Shown here: positions 9,066 to 17,549 of the stretch, piece after piece | Numbering within the stretch: the stretch's first letter is position 1 | How the letters are laid out: the number at the start of each line of letters is the position of its first letter | Program-made: the position numbers and the translations under genes | Notes under the pieces: generated by a model | The model's database searches: none | Told to the model about the DNA's origin: nothing | The model's input: the letters and a program-made list of their open reading frames with translations, nothing else | Origin: Muribaculaceae bacterium | GTDB taxonomy: Bacteria; Bacteroidota; Bacteroidia; Bacteroidales; Muribaculaceae | DNA length: 64,000 nucleotides | Assembly: GCA_022510385.1 (NCBI GenBank) | Contig: JAFLTQ010000002.1 | Coordinates: forward strand, 146,658-210,657 | Reading direction: 5' to 3'

Positions 9066-12000
9066 TTAAAAATCCAAATTAGTATTGTTTTTTTGCATTC
9101 GGCATTGTTTCTCAAATTCCTTTGGAGTCATACCGAATTGTTTCTGGAATTGTTTTATAAAATATGAAGCGGAATTGATTCCTACGTGATAGCAAACCTC
9201 TCCGGTGCGATATTTTCCTTCCGACAGGAGTTCGGCCGCCTTTTTAAGACGGATGACACGAATGAATTCCGTAGGTGAAAGTCCGGTAACAACTTTAATT
9301 TTCCTATGCAGACTTGAGCGTGACATGAAGATAAGCTCGGAAAGTTTCTCCACTCCGAAATTCGGATCTATGATATTGTCGTGGACTATTTTTGTCAGTT
9401 TCTGGATAAAATCCTGATCCGCTTTGTTAAGACCGGATTGTGAGACAATATTCAAAGGATCTCTGCTGAATGATTTCCTTTCTCTTTCCTGATTTTCAAG
9501 AATAGAGTTTATCTGCGCCATTAAATGGTTGAAGGAGAATGGTTTCTCGATATAGACATTAGCACCGTATTTAAGACCCTGAATCTTTGAAACCACATCA
9601 TCTTTAGCAGATAATAAAATTACAGGGATATGGCTATATTCCAATGTGTTTTTCACATAATTGCAGAATTCCAATCCGTTCATACCCGGCATCATAATAT
9701 CAGAAATAATAAGATCTACCTGATTATCCTTAAGCAACTGAATTGCTTCAGAGGCATCGGAAGCCCCTATGACGTTGAAGGAATGTTTCAGTTTATTGAT
9801 AATGAAATTTCTCATCTCATTATTATCTTCAACGACTAATAGTGTCAGGTTGATGGGTTCCTCTTTTTGCGGCAGTTCGGTTTCGTCATCGATAACATCC
9901 GGAAGGATATGTGTCGGAGCGTAGTCGGAAACGACCGGGAACTCGAGAGTGAAACAATTAAGATTGTTATGATGACTATAAGTTATTGAACCTCTCAGGA
10001 GCTCAACAAACGACCTGACAAGAGAAAGACCTATACCGGAAGTTCCCTGGATATTTTCATTTTCCTTTAACTGAAAGAAGGGTTCGTAAATCAGTTCCTT
10101 ATATTTATCAGGGATAAGATTACCGTCGTTGAGGAAATTTATTTTCACATTATTATTTTCATCAACTACGTTTATTTCTATAGTATAGTTTGAATATTTT
10201 ATGGCATTCGAAAAGAGATTGCTGAAAATCTTGACAAGTGTGTTCTTGTCTGCCAGAACGTAAGGATGGGTCTTAAGGGTAGAAATAGTCATCTGGCGTC
10301 CCTCGGAAATGGCCATAGACCTGAACCGTTGGAACTGTTCGGTGAGCACTTCCATTATATCCACAGGTTTAAGGGCAATATCCATTTTTTTGTTTTCCAG
10401 CTTCCGGTAGTCGAGCAACTGATTTATGAGTGACATCAATTCGGATGTGTTCCGGCTCATTATCTTCAGGTTGTCTCTGAGTTCGGGGTCATTAGGTTTT
10501 TTCTCCAACATTGACTCAAGAGGCCCATTGATTAGGGTGAGCGGCGTGCGGATTTCATGGGCTATCTGGGTGAAGAAGTCCATTTTATATCTGTAAAGCT
10601 CCTTTTCCTTGTCATCTTCAAATTTTTCCTGACGTGCTTTACCTTTTTTATATTCCATTTTTCTGGTATACCAGATTATGGCGATTATCAAGGCAATGAA
10701 AAGTAGAATATAAATACACCAGGCCCAAACGGACATATACCAAGGAGCCGCTACTCTGATAATCATACGAGTGGGTTCTTCCTGCCATAATCCGCTATTG
10801 TTAGATCCCTTCACCATAAAAGTGTAAGTTCCCGGGAACAAATTCGCATAGGAATCGCTATGAGTTTCAGAAGTGTAGACCCAGTCGTCGTCGATCTTAT
10901 CTAATTTATAAGCATATTTATTAGCTCTTGGTTCCGTGAAGCTGAGAGAGGCGAAATTAACCTTGAAATTATTCTGGCCGTAATCCAGATTCAGGTGCTT
11001 GAGATCGGAGACGGAAGTTTTGTCTTGTTCGTTCCCCAGGACATAATGCTCATCACCATTGATTGTGACCGATGTAATCAAGACGGGAGGAACATATAAA
11101 TTGGGCATGGAGTGGTATGGATCGAAAGAAATCAATCCTTCGGAGGTTCCGAAATAAAATATACCGTTTGAACCGATCAATCCCGATTTATAGTTAAATT
11201 GATTAGACGGAAGGCCGTCGAGGGTTGTATAAATATCGATCTTTTCATTTTTAGGATCAAAGGAGACAAGACCGTTGTTGGTGCCGAACCATAATTTGTT
11301 ATTCTTGTCTTCCAATATTTTGTAAGAGGTGTCGTCGGGAAGCCCTTGCGCCAGAGATATAGTGTGGAAATTATCATTATCTTTGTCGAAACGGCAGATA
11401 CCACCCCTGTCGGTTGAAAACCAAATAGTGCCGTCAGAAGTCTCAAAAATACCGTTTACCGAGTTTGAACTCAGAGAAGCCATATCGTTTTCAGAATGAC
11501 GGTAATGTTTTGTCTTCCCGGAGCCGGGAGAATAGCGGAAGACCCCGTTACCCATAGTAGCCACCCAAATTGATTTATCTGATCCCTCGATAATATCAAA
11601 GATATAGTTCATCCCGAACTCTTCCATATGACGGGTTTTCATTGTTTTGGGATCGCATACATAAACTCCCCATCCGTTACCGATCCATACATTCCCTTCA
11701 GAATCTTTGCAAAGGGCATAAATGCTGGACTCATTCAGGTTAAGATCTTTGTCGAAGTAATGAGTGACACTACCATTAGAGACATTAAAGACATCAAGTC
11801 CGTTTTTGAAATAACCCACCCAAATATCGCCATTGACATTATGCATTGAGAGAGTGCGGCCTTTGTGATTAAAATCTGATTTCGAAATCTTGGAATTGAA
11901 TGTTTTTTCTGCCGGATCATAGATATTTATCCCCATATCTTCAGTGCCGACCCATATTCTTCCTTGGCTATCTTCGACAATTTCTCTAACTCTTTTACTA

Positions 12001-13064
12001 TTGATTGAATGGGAGTCGGAGGTTGGGACATGTCTGATAAAATTCATGGAATAATTCGGCAGATAATTTACGCCACCTATGTTAGTGCCGACCCATACCC
12101 CGTTTTCCCTGTCTTTGTAAATACGGTTTACCTGATTGTCTGTCAGAGAATATAGGCACATAGGATCCTTGAAGACATGTTCCACAGATCCTTCGTTTTC
12201 ATTCACTATAAATATTCCGGATTGCGTAGCGACCCACAGTTCGTCGTCAATATAGTTAAGGTCGCGGATTATCTGGTAGTGTATTTCCGGGGTTTCGAAA
12301 TCGCTGACGATGTTCCTGCGTTTGTTCAACCGACGCAACTTACCCTCATGAACTCCTATTACAAGTTCGGTGCCGTTGTCACAGAGTCGATAAATGTTTT
12401 CACCTTCAAGGGTAGCACCGGTGCTGTCACCTAAATATTGAACGAACTCTTTCTTATCACTATTGAAAAGATAAATACCCTTTCCGTTTGTACCAATCCA
12501 GACGAATCCGTTTTTATCAACACAGATACATTGCGGGCTGCCATGGTCAGGCAAATTCTCTTCTCCGAAATTGAAATGCATAAGCTTGGAATCGGGGCTC
12601 ATGCAAAATAGACCCTGATTCGGCAGAACAATCCACACATTCCCTTTATTGTCGCTTTTTATATCGGAGACCCAGTCGGTCATTTCATAGCCGTCATCAG
12701 TCTTATCGTCGATAAAAGAGAAACATTCGTTAAGGGGATTGTAAATGAAGACACCGTTGTCGGTGCCGACCCATATCTTATTATTTGAGTCTTCAAAGAG
12801 GGAAGAGATATTATTGTTGCGCACCCCTTTCAGATTGTCGAAGCAGTCAAAAGTACGCATAAAATAGCCGTCGAATCTGTTGAGTTTGTTTTTGGTGCCA
12901 AACCACATAAATCCCCGGCTATCCTGCAAGATTGCCTTGACGTCAGTCTGTGATAGACCTTGCTCGCTGTTGTAGCATCTGAAATAGTGACGTAGGAATG
13001 CATTTTGAGCTTTCCCACCTAAAAACGAAATGAAAAATATAACTAATAATATTATTTTTTTCAT
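9066..13064 (-). CDS. Hybrid two-component system sensor/regulator (HTCS)
   Basis: The ATG at 13064 gives a signal-like start (MKKIILLVIFFISFLGGKA) and 1332 residues; an upstream in-frame ATG at 13133 adds 23 unlikely residues. Domains in order: about a dozen two-component-regulator propeller repeats (recurring GRIWVGT, NNKLWFGT) to residue ~690, a Y_Y_Y domain at ~690-770, one membrane helix at ~775-797, a histidine kinase with phospho-acceptor H836 in IAHEIRTPL and an ATPase domain (GIGLSLVRSF), a receiver domain with D1122 in ISDIMMPG, and a C-terminal AraC-type DNA-binding domain (RSSLHRKIK, YFIKQFQKQFG). HTCS proteins bind an oligosaccharide in the periplasm and switch on their PUL. It sits at the divergence point of both wings, so it is the probable activator of the locus. 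Confidence 0.96.
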   Translation of the reverse strand: MKKIILLVIFFISFLGGKAQNAFLRHYFRCYNSEQGLSQTDVKAILQDSRGFMWFGTKNKLNRFDGYFMRTFDCFDNLKGVRNNNISSLFEDSNNKIWVGTDNGVFIYNPLNECFSFIDDKTDDGYEMTDWVSDIKSDNKGNVWIVLPNQGLFCMSPDSKLMHFNFGEENLPDHGSPQCICVDKNGFVWIGTNGKGIYLFNSDKKEFVQYLGDSTGATLEGENIYRLCDNGTELVIGVHEGKLRRLNKRRNIVSDFETPEIHYQIIRDLNYIDDELWVATQSGIFIVNENEGSVEHVFKDPMCLYSLTDNQVNRIYKDRENGVWVGTNIGGVNYLPNYSMNFIRHVPTSDSHSINSKRVREIVEDSQGRIWVGTEDMGINIYDPAEKTFNSKISKSDFNHKGRTLSMHNVNGDIWVGYFKNGLDVFNVSNGSVTHYFDKDLNLNESSIYALCKDSEGNVWIGNGWGVYVCDPKTMKTRHMEEFGMNYIFDIIEGSDKSIWVATMGNGVFRYSPGSGKTKHYRHSENDMASLSSNSVNGIFETSDGTIWFSTDRGGICRFDKDNDNFHTISLAQGLPDDTSYKILEDKNNKLWFGTNNGLVSFDPKNEKIDIYTTLDGLPSNQFNYKSGLIGSNGIFYFGTSEGLISFDPYHSMPNLYVPPVLITSVTINGDEHYVLGNEQDKTSVSDLKHLNLDYGQNNFKVNFASLSFTEPRANKYAYKLDKIDDDWVYTSETHSDSYANLFPGTYTFMVKGSNNSGLWQEEPTRMIIRVAAPWYMSVWAWCIYILLFIALIIAIIWYTRKMEYKKGKARQEKFEDDKEKELYRYKMDFFTQIAHEIRTPLTLINGPLESMLEKKPNDPELRDNLKIMSRNTSELMSLINQLLDYRKLENKKMDIALKPVDIMEVLTEQFQRFRSMAISEGRQMTISTLKTHPYVLADKNTLVKIFSNLFSNAIKYSNYTIEINVVDENNNVKINFLNDGNLIPDKYKELIYEPFFQLKENENIQGTSGIGLSLVRSFVELLRGSITYSHHNNLNCFTLEFPVVSDYAPTHILPDVIDDETELPQKEEPINLTLLVVEDNNEMRNFIINKLKHSFNVIGASDASEAIQLLKDNQVDLIISDIMMPGMNGLEFCNYVKNTLEYSHIPVILLSAKDDVVSKIQGLKYGANVYIEKPFSFNHLMAQINSILENQERERKSFSRDPLNIVSQSGLNKADQDFIQKLTKIVHDNIIDPNFGVEKLSELIFMSRSSLHRKIKVVTGLSPTEFIRVIRLKKAAELLSEGKYRTGEVCYHVGINSASYFIKQFQKQFGMTPKEFEKQCRMQKNNTNLDF

Positions 13065-13069
13065 AATCG

Positions 13070-13077
13070 CAAATATA
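13070..13077 (-). promoter_or_regulatory. Putative -7 element for the HTCS gene
   Basis: The minus strand reads TATATTTG, matching TAnnTTTG, and ends only five bases before the chosen ATG at 13064. A TTTG at 13106-13103 is 25 bases upstream, a little far for a -33 box. If real, the mRNA would be almost leaderless. Alternatively the start codon is further downstream or the element is fortuitous. Confidence 0.35.
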
Positions 13078-13250
13078 GAAAGATATAAAATCCTATTCTT
13101 TTCAAAAAATAAAACATTAGTCGCATTAATCAACTCCGAAGGGGTTAGAATGAATAGATTAGGAATAAGGGGGAAGGGTGACGATTAAGTTTTAAGCGTT
13201 CTGTAATATAAATTGCGACAATAGTAGTAAGAGGCTCTTTATATAATGTA

Positions 13251-13258
13251 TAAATTTG
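13251..13258 (+). promoter_or_regulatory. Putative -7 element for the right-wing GH2-GH92-CotH genes
   Basis: TAAATTTG matches the TAnnTTTG -7 consensus and lies 27 bases before the ATG at 13286. No -33 TTTG is present at normal spacing, as expected of an activator-dependent PUL promoter. The 220-base divergent region also holds GTCGCA (13120-13125) and its inverse TGCGAC (13214-13219), one facing each wing. Confidence 0.5.
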
Positions 13259-13285
13259 CTAAAAGTCATTTTAAGGGCCCAAATT

Positions 13286-15286
13286 ATGAATAAGATAAAA
13301 CAGAGCCTACTAATTCTAAGCTTGCTGATACCGTGCCTTGCAACTGAAGCGAGGACAAAAATTCCGTTGACAGAAGGGTGGATGTTTTCCAAAACTCCGG
13401 CAACCGGTGAGGCAAGGCAATGGAATATAGTGAATGTGCCCCATACATGGAATTCTGAAGACGGATGTACCCCCGATTATTATCGGGGTGGAGGTCGCTA
13501 TGAATATAGGATAAATAGAGACACCATTCCCGGGGACGGGAGATTGTTTTTACGTTTTGAGGGGGTGTCTCAGGATGCCGATGTGGAGGTGAACGGCAGG
13601 CAAGTGGGCAATCATAAGGGAGCTTTCACTGCTTTTTGCTTTGAAATCACAGATTACTTAACGGAGGGTGAAAATAAAATAACCGTAGATGTTTCCAACG
13701 CCCCTGATCCCAATATCGCCCCCTTGGAGGGTGACTTCACAGTTTTCGGGGGTATTTACCGACCCGTTGCGCTAATCTCACTTCCCTCCACATGTATCTC
13801 ACCTCTGGATTATGCCTCTTCAGGAGTCTATGTCACTCCCTATGATATTTCCTCAGAAAGTGCCAAAGTGAAAGTGAAGGCCAAACTTGACGGCGAGGAG
13901 CTTGCAAACAAAAATAATTTATCCCTGACAGTCAATATTATCGATCCTTATGGGGAAGTAATAGAGTCAAAAACTTTTAAGTGTGACAAGTTAAAAACGT
14001 CAAAAGCAGAAATTGAGGGAAAATTCAAGATAAAAAACCCTGTCTTGTGGAGTGACAAGAATCCTGCACTCTACACAGTCAAGGCGGAGTTGCTCAACGG
14101 GAAAACATCTAAAGATGTGGTTGAAGAGAAGTTCGGTTTGAGAAACGTTTCAATAGACCCCCGCTCCGGTTTTTACCTTAATGGAGAGAAACATAGATTG
14201 AAAGGAGTGAATCGGCATCAGGATCGTAAAGGTAAGGGCTGGGCTATATCCAACAAGGATCATGACGAGGATATGAGCATGATCAAAGCAATGGGAGCAA
14301 ATGCCATAAGACTCGCCCACTATCCTCATTCCTCATATTTTTATGATTTATGCGACAAGGAGGGGATGCTGGTTTGGGCAGAGGTGCCTTTTGTGGGACA
14401 TGGAACCGAATCCCGGGAATTCAGTGATAATATAAGTGAACAATTGAGGGAGCTGATACATCAGAATTACAACCGACCGTCGATATTTTGCTGGGGTCTC
14501 TTCAATGAGATAGGGAATGAAAACATGACCCCGGTTGTGGAACTTCTAAATTCTATAGCACATGAAGAAGATCCTTCTCGATTTACAGTTGCAGCTACCA
14601 ACCAGGACAATAAGTCATTCAATAATGTGCCTGACTTTATAGCTTACAATACCTATCCCGGATGGTATTGGGCAGATCCGTCGACAATGGGCGCGGCGAT
14701 AGATTGGAAGAGTAATGAAAGAGGTGTCGGGATAAGTGAATATGGAGCCGGAGGGAGCGTTAAGTGTCACGACCAGAACATTTCCTCGGCACCCAAAACA
14801 GACGGATCCTATCATCCGGAGGAATGGCAGTCAAAGGTGCATGAAGGGAATTATGCCGAGATTAAAAAACATCCGCATGTTTGGGGGACTTTTGTGTGGA
14901 ACATGTTTGACTTTGCGAGTGGCGGCAGAAAAGAAGGTGATACAAACGGCATGAACGATAAGGGGCTTGTCACATATGATCGCAAGACTCCTAAAGATGC
15001 CTATTACTTCTATCAGGCTGAATGGAGCGATACTCCGGTGATGCATATAACCTCTAAAAGACATGAAATCCGTGAAGAGGATACAACTCCCGTCAAGATA
15101 TACACAAACTGCAAGAATCCTTTGTTAATGGTTAACGGAGAAATATTAGGGTCACCCGACAGCTTTGATGGAGTCGTGGCCCAATGGAATTCCATTGCGT
15201 TGCAACAAGGTGAAAACCTTGTAGAGGTAACCGGGGAGTATGAAGATAAAAAGATATCTGACAATTGCAGATGGATAAAAAAATGA
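13286..15286 (+). CDS. Glycoside hydrolase family 2 (beta-galactosidase-type)
   Basis: The ATG at 13286 gives a signal peptide (MNKIKQSLLILSLLIPCLATEA) and a 666-residue protein; an in-frame ATG 30 bases upstream lies too close to the -7 element. The order is a jelly roll at ~25-190 (NVPHTWNSEDG, RFEGVSQDADVEVNG), an Ig-like domain, and a TIM barrel from ~290 beginning with GVNRHQDRKGKG. The acid/base is E408 in GLFNE and the nucleophile is E485 in GISEYGAGG, both intact, unlike the GH2 at 3043-5937. It is short for the family and lacks the large C-terminal domains of LacZ. It opens the right wing and overlaps the next gene by an ATGA. Beta-galactosidase is the default reading; other beta-glycosides are possible. 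Confidence 0.92.
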   Translation: MNKIKQSLLILSLLIPCLATEARTKIPLTEGWMFSKTPATGEARQWNIVNVPHTWNSEDGCTPDYYRGGGRYEYRINRDTIPGDGRLFLRFEGVSQDADVEVNGRQVGNHKGAFTAFCFEITDYLTEGENKITVDVSNAPDPNIAPLEGDFTVFGGIYRPVALISLPSTCISPLDYASSGVYVTPYDISSESAKVKVKAKLDGEELANKNNLSLTVNIIDPYGEVIESKTFKCDKLKTSKAEIEGKFKIKNPVLWSDKNPALYTVKAELLNGKTSKDVVEEKFGLRNVSIDPRSGFYLNGEKHRLKGVNRHQDRKGKGWAISNKDHDEDMSMIKAMGANAIRLAHYPHSSYFYDLCDKEGMLVWAEVPFVGHGTESREFSDNISEQLRELIHQNYNRPSIFCWGLFNEIGNENMTPVVELLNSIAHEEDPSRFTVAATNQDNKSFNNVPDFIAYNTYPGWYWADPSTMGAAIDWKSNERGVGISEYGAGGSVKCHDQNISSAPKTDGSYHPEEWQSKVHEGNYAEIKKHPHVWGTFVWNMFDFASGGRKEGDTNGMNDKGLVTYDRKTPKDAYYFYQAEWSDTPVMHITSKRHEIREEDTTPVKIYTNCKNPLLMVNGEILGSPDSFDGVVAQWNSIALQQGENLVEVTGEYEDKKISDNCRWIKK

Positions 15287-17535
15287 ATACCATGAGGAAA
15301 ATAATGACGGTCATGTTTCTTTTATCACTGGCAACGGTCTATGCCGGAGAAAAAGAATTGATTGAATATGTCAATCCGATGGTTGGAACCGCTCTTAAAG
15401 GAGAGGGAGGTACGGCACCCTTTGTAGGGAGACCCTTTGCCATGACTAATTTTTTGGCTCAGACCCGAGAAAACAAGATGGGTAGTATGGCCTACGTCTA
15501 TGATGATGACCATATTATGGGATTCCTGGTCTCTCATCAGCCGACGGTGTGGATGGGTGACTACGGATATGTGTCGTTAATGCCACAGACGAGCGGAAAG
15601 GTTGAAACGCTTCCGGAAAAAAGGAAACTATCCTTCTCTCACAAACAAGAAAAATCCACCCCGGCCTATTACAGCGTGATAATGTCGGGGGAAGAAGGAG
15701 ACATCAAGTCGGAAATGTCTGCAGCAAGCCGGGCAGGATTGATGCGATTTAAATTCCCTAAGAAATCGGTAAAGCGTGTTATAATACAAGGAATCAATCT
15801 AAATCCGGGGCTCTCAGACTGGTGTAATGATATCGGGAGTAGAAAAGGTAAAATGAAGGGTTGGATAAAGATTGATACAATCAAAAATGAGATAATCGGG
15901 TATAACTCTGACAGGCAGTCTGCCCAGTTAGGGCCGGAATTGCCTAATTTCAAGGGATGGTTTGTAATCAAGCCTGACAAAAAGATAAAAGATTACGGAG
16001 TTTGGTCGGGAGATACCATATTCCGTGGAAGACCTGAGATGGAGTGCGATCTTGGCGGCGCTTTTGTGGAATTTGACAATAAGGAAGGTGAGAATGTGAC
16101 ATTTGCCGTTGGCATGTCATTTATTGACCTTGATCAGGCAAGAACCAATATGGAGAAAGAGCTACCGGGTTTTAATCTTGAGAAACTTGAGAAGCAGACA
16201 AGAAGTGAATGGAATGATAAATTGGCGAAACTTCAGGTTTCAACAAAGGATGAAGAAGCCAAGAGAATATTCTATACGGCCTTATTTCATTGCTATTTGT
16301 TCCCGAGAGAATTTTCAGAAGATGGGAGATATTACAGCGCATTTGATGACAGGATCCACGAAGGGACTTCCTATAACGATTATTCATTGTGGGATACATT
16401 CAGGGCCTTCCATCCTTTGATGACGATATTGGAACCGGGACTCACCAACGAATGGATCACATCTTTGCTACAGATGTACAAAGAGGGAGGATGGATGCCT
16501 ATGTGGCCAAATCCCTCCTATACCAATATTATGATAGGGACACATGCTGACGCAGTGATAGCAGATGCCTTTATGAAAGGCTTGAGGGATTATGACGTAA
16601 ACCTTGCCTATGAAGCCATGCGTAAAGACGGGATGGTGCCTCCTGATTACGACACTGTAAGCAGATATGGCGACCGTGATCGCTGGAAAGCATTTGAAGG
16701 AAGAGCCGGAGCCAGCTGGTATCATACCTTGGGTTACATTCCTGATGACAGGACGGCTGAATCGGTGTCAAGAACATTGGAATATGCCTTTGACGACTGG
16801 TGTATAGCTCAGATGGCCCGTGAATTAGGTCATATGGATGATTATGAGTCTCTAATGAAATGGGCCGGAAATTATAAGAACATTTATAATCCGGAAAAGG
16901 GTTTTATGCTGCCACGTAAATATGACGGCAGTTGGATTGATCTTGATGACAATGACCGCCATGGCTTCACGGAAGGTTCAAAATGGACATATCTTTTCTG
17001 TGTGCTACAAGATATTCCGGGGATGATCGAAATGATGGGAGGAAAGGAGAAGTTCGCCGCTAAACTTGATGATAATTTCAATAAGAACCATTATTGTCAT
17101 GACAATGAACCGGGGCACCATTATATTTATCTGTATAATTATTGTGACCGGCCATGGGAAACCCAAGAGTTAGTCCGGTTACATACAGACATAAATTATA
17201 AGAATGCTCCCGACGGGCTCAACGGGAACGATGATTGCGGACAAATGTCTGCATGGTATCTATTCTCTGTGATGGGTTTCTACCCTGTAACGCCCGCAAG
17301 CAATATGTTTGCCATAGGCGCTCCGCAATTTGAAGAGATTCAAATTGACAGAGTTGGTGACTCGAAACCTTTGCGTATCAAGGCCAAAGGTCTAAGCAAG
17401 GATAATATTTATGTAGAAAAAGTTATGGTTGACGGACGCCAACTGACTGATTCTCATATCAGATGGGATGATCTGATGAATGCTGAGGAAATTGTGTTCA
17501 CCATGACATCCGAACCTGTGATATTTTGGAATTAA
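15283..17535 (+). CDS. Glycoside hydrolase family 92 alpha-mannosidase (first of three)
   Basis: The ATG at 15283 overlaps the GH2 stop as ATGA and gives a signal peptide (MNTMRKIMTVMFLLSLATVYA). ATG 15292 is an equally good start. The ~750-residue protein has the two-domain GH92 layout: an N-terminal beta-sandwich from IEYVNPMVGT and a C-terminal (alpha/alpha)6 barrel. Landmark motifs are MWPNPSYTNIMIGTHADAVIADA-type sequence around residue 410, the general-acid region GFTEGSKWTY (E564) and the calcium/general-base region GNDDCGQMSAWY (D650, D651). GH92 enzymes are calcium-dependent exo-alpha-mannosidases that act on N-glycans and fungal mannans. The family assignment is very secure; the linkage preference cannot be read from sequence alone. 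Confidence 0.95.
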   Translation: MNTMRKIMTVMFLLSLATVYAGEKELIEYVNPMVGTALKGEGGTAPFVGRPFAMTNFLAQTRENKMGSMAYVYDDDHIMGFLVSHQPTVWMGDYGYVSLMPQTSGKVETLPEKRKLSFSHKQEKSTPAYYSVIMSGEEGDIKSEMSAASRAGLMRFKFPKKSVKRVIIQGINLNPGLSDWCNDIGSRKGKMKGWIKIDTIKNEIIGYNSDRQSAQLGPELPNFKGWFVIKPDKKIKDYGVWSGDTIFRGRPEMECDLGGAFVEFDNKEGENVTFAVGMSFIDLDQARTNMEKELPGFNLEKLEKQTRSEWNDKLAKLQVSTKDEEAKRIFYTALFHCYLFPREFSEDGRYYSAFDDRIHEGTSYNDYSLWDTFRAFHPLMTILEPGLTNEWITSLLQMYKEGGWMPMWPNPSYTNIMIGTHADAVIADAFMKGLRDYDVNLAYEAMRKDGMVPPDYDTVSRYGDRDRWKAFEGRAGASWYHTLGYIPDDRTAESVSRTLEYAFDDWCIAQMARELGHMDDYESLMKWAGNYKNIYNPEKGFMLPRKYDGSWIDLDDNDRHGFTEGSKWTYLFCVLQDIPGMIEMMGGKEKFAAKLDDNFNKNHYCHDNEPGHHYIYLYNYCDRPWETQELVRLHTDINYKNAPDGLNGNDDCGQMSAWYLFSVMGFYPVTPASNMFAIGAPQFEEIQIDRVGDSKPLRIKAKGLSKDNIYVEKVMVDGRQLTDSHIRWDDLMNAEEIVFTMTSEPVIFWN

Positions 17536-17549
17536 AAAATTATGTAACC

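Noticed and set aside
9035..9115. Upstream in-frame ATG at 9115 as the GH43 start
   Set aside because: It would lie inside the end of the HTCS gene and add 27 residues ahead of a clear signal peptide.
13065..13133. Upstream in-frame ATG at 13133 as the HTCS start
   Set aside because: The ATG at 13064 begins a textbook signal peptide; the extra 23 residues do not look like an N-terminus and cover the -7 box.
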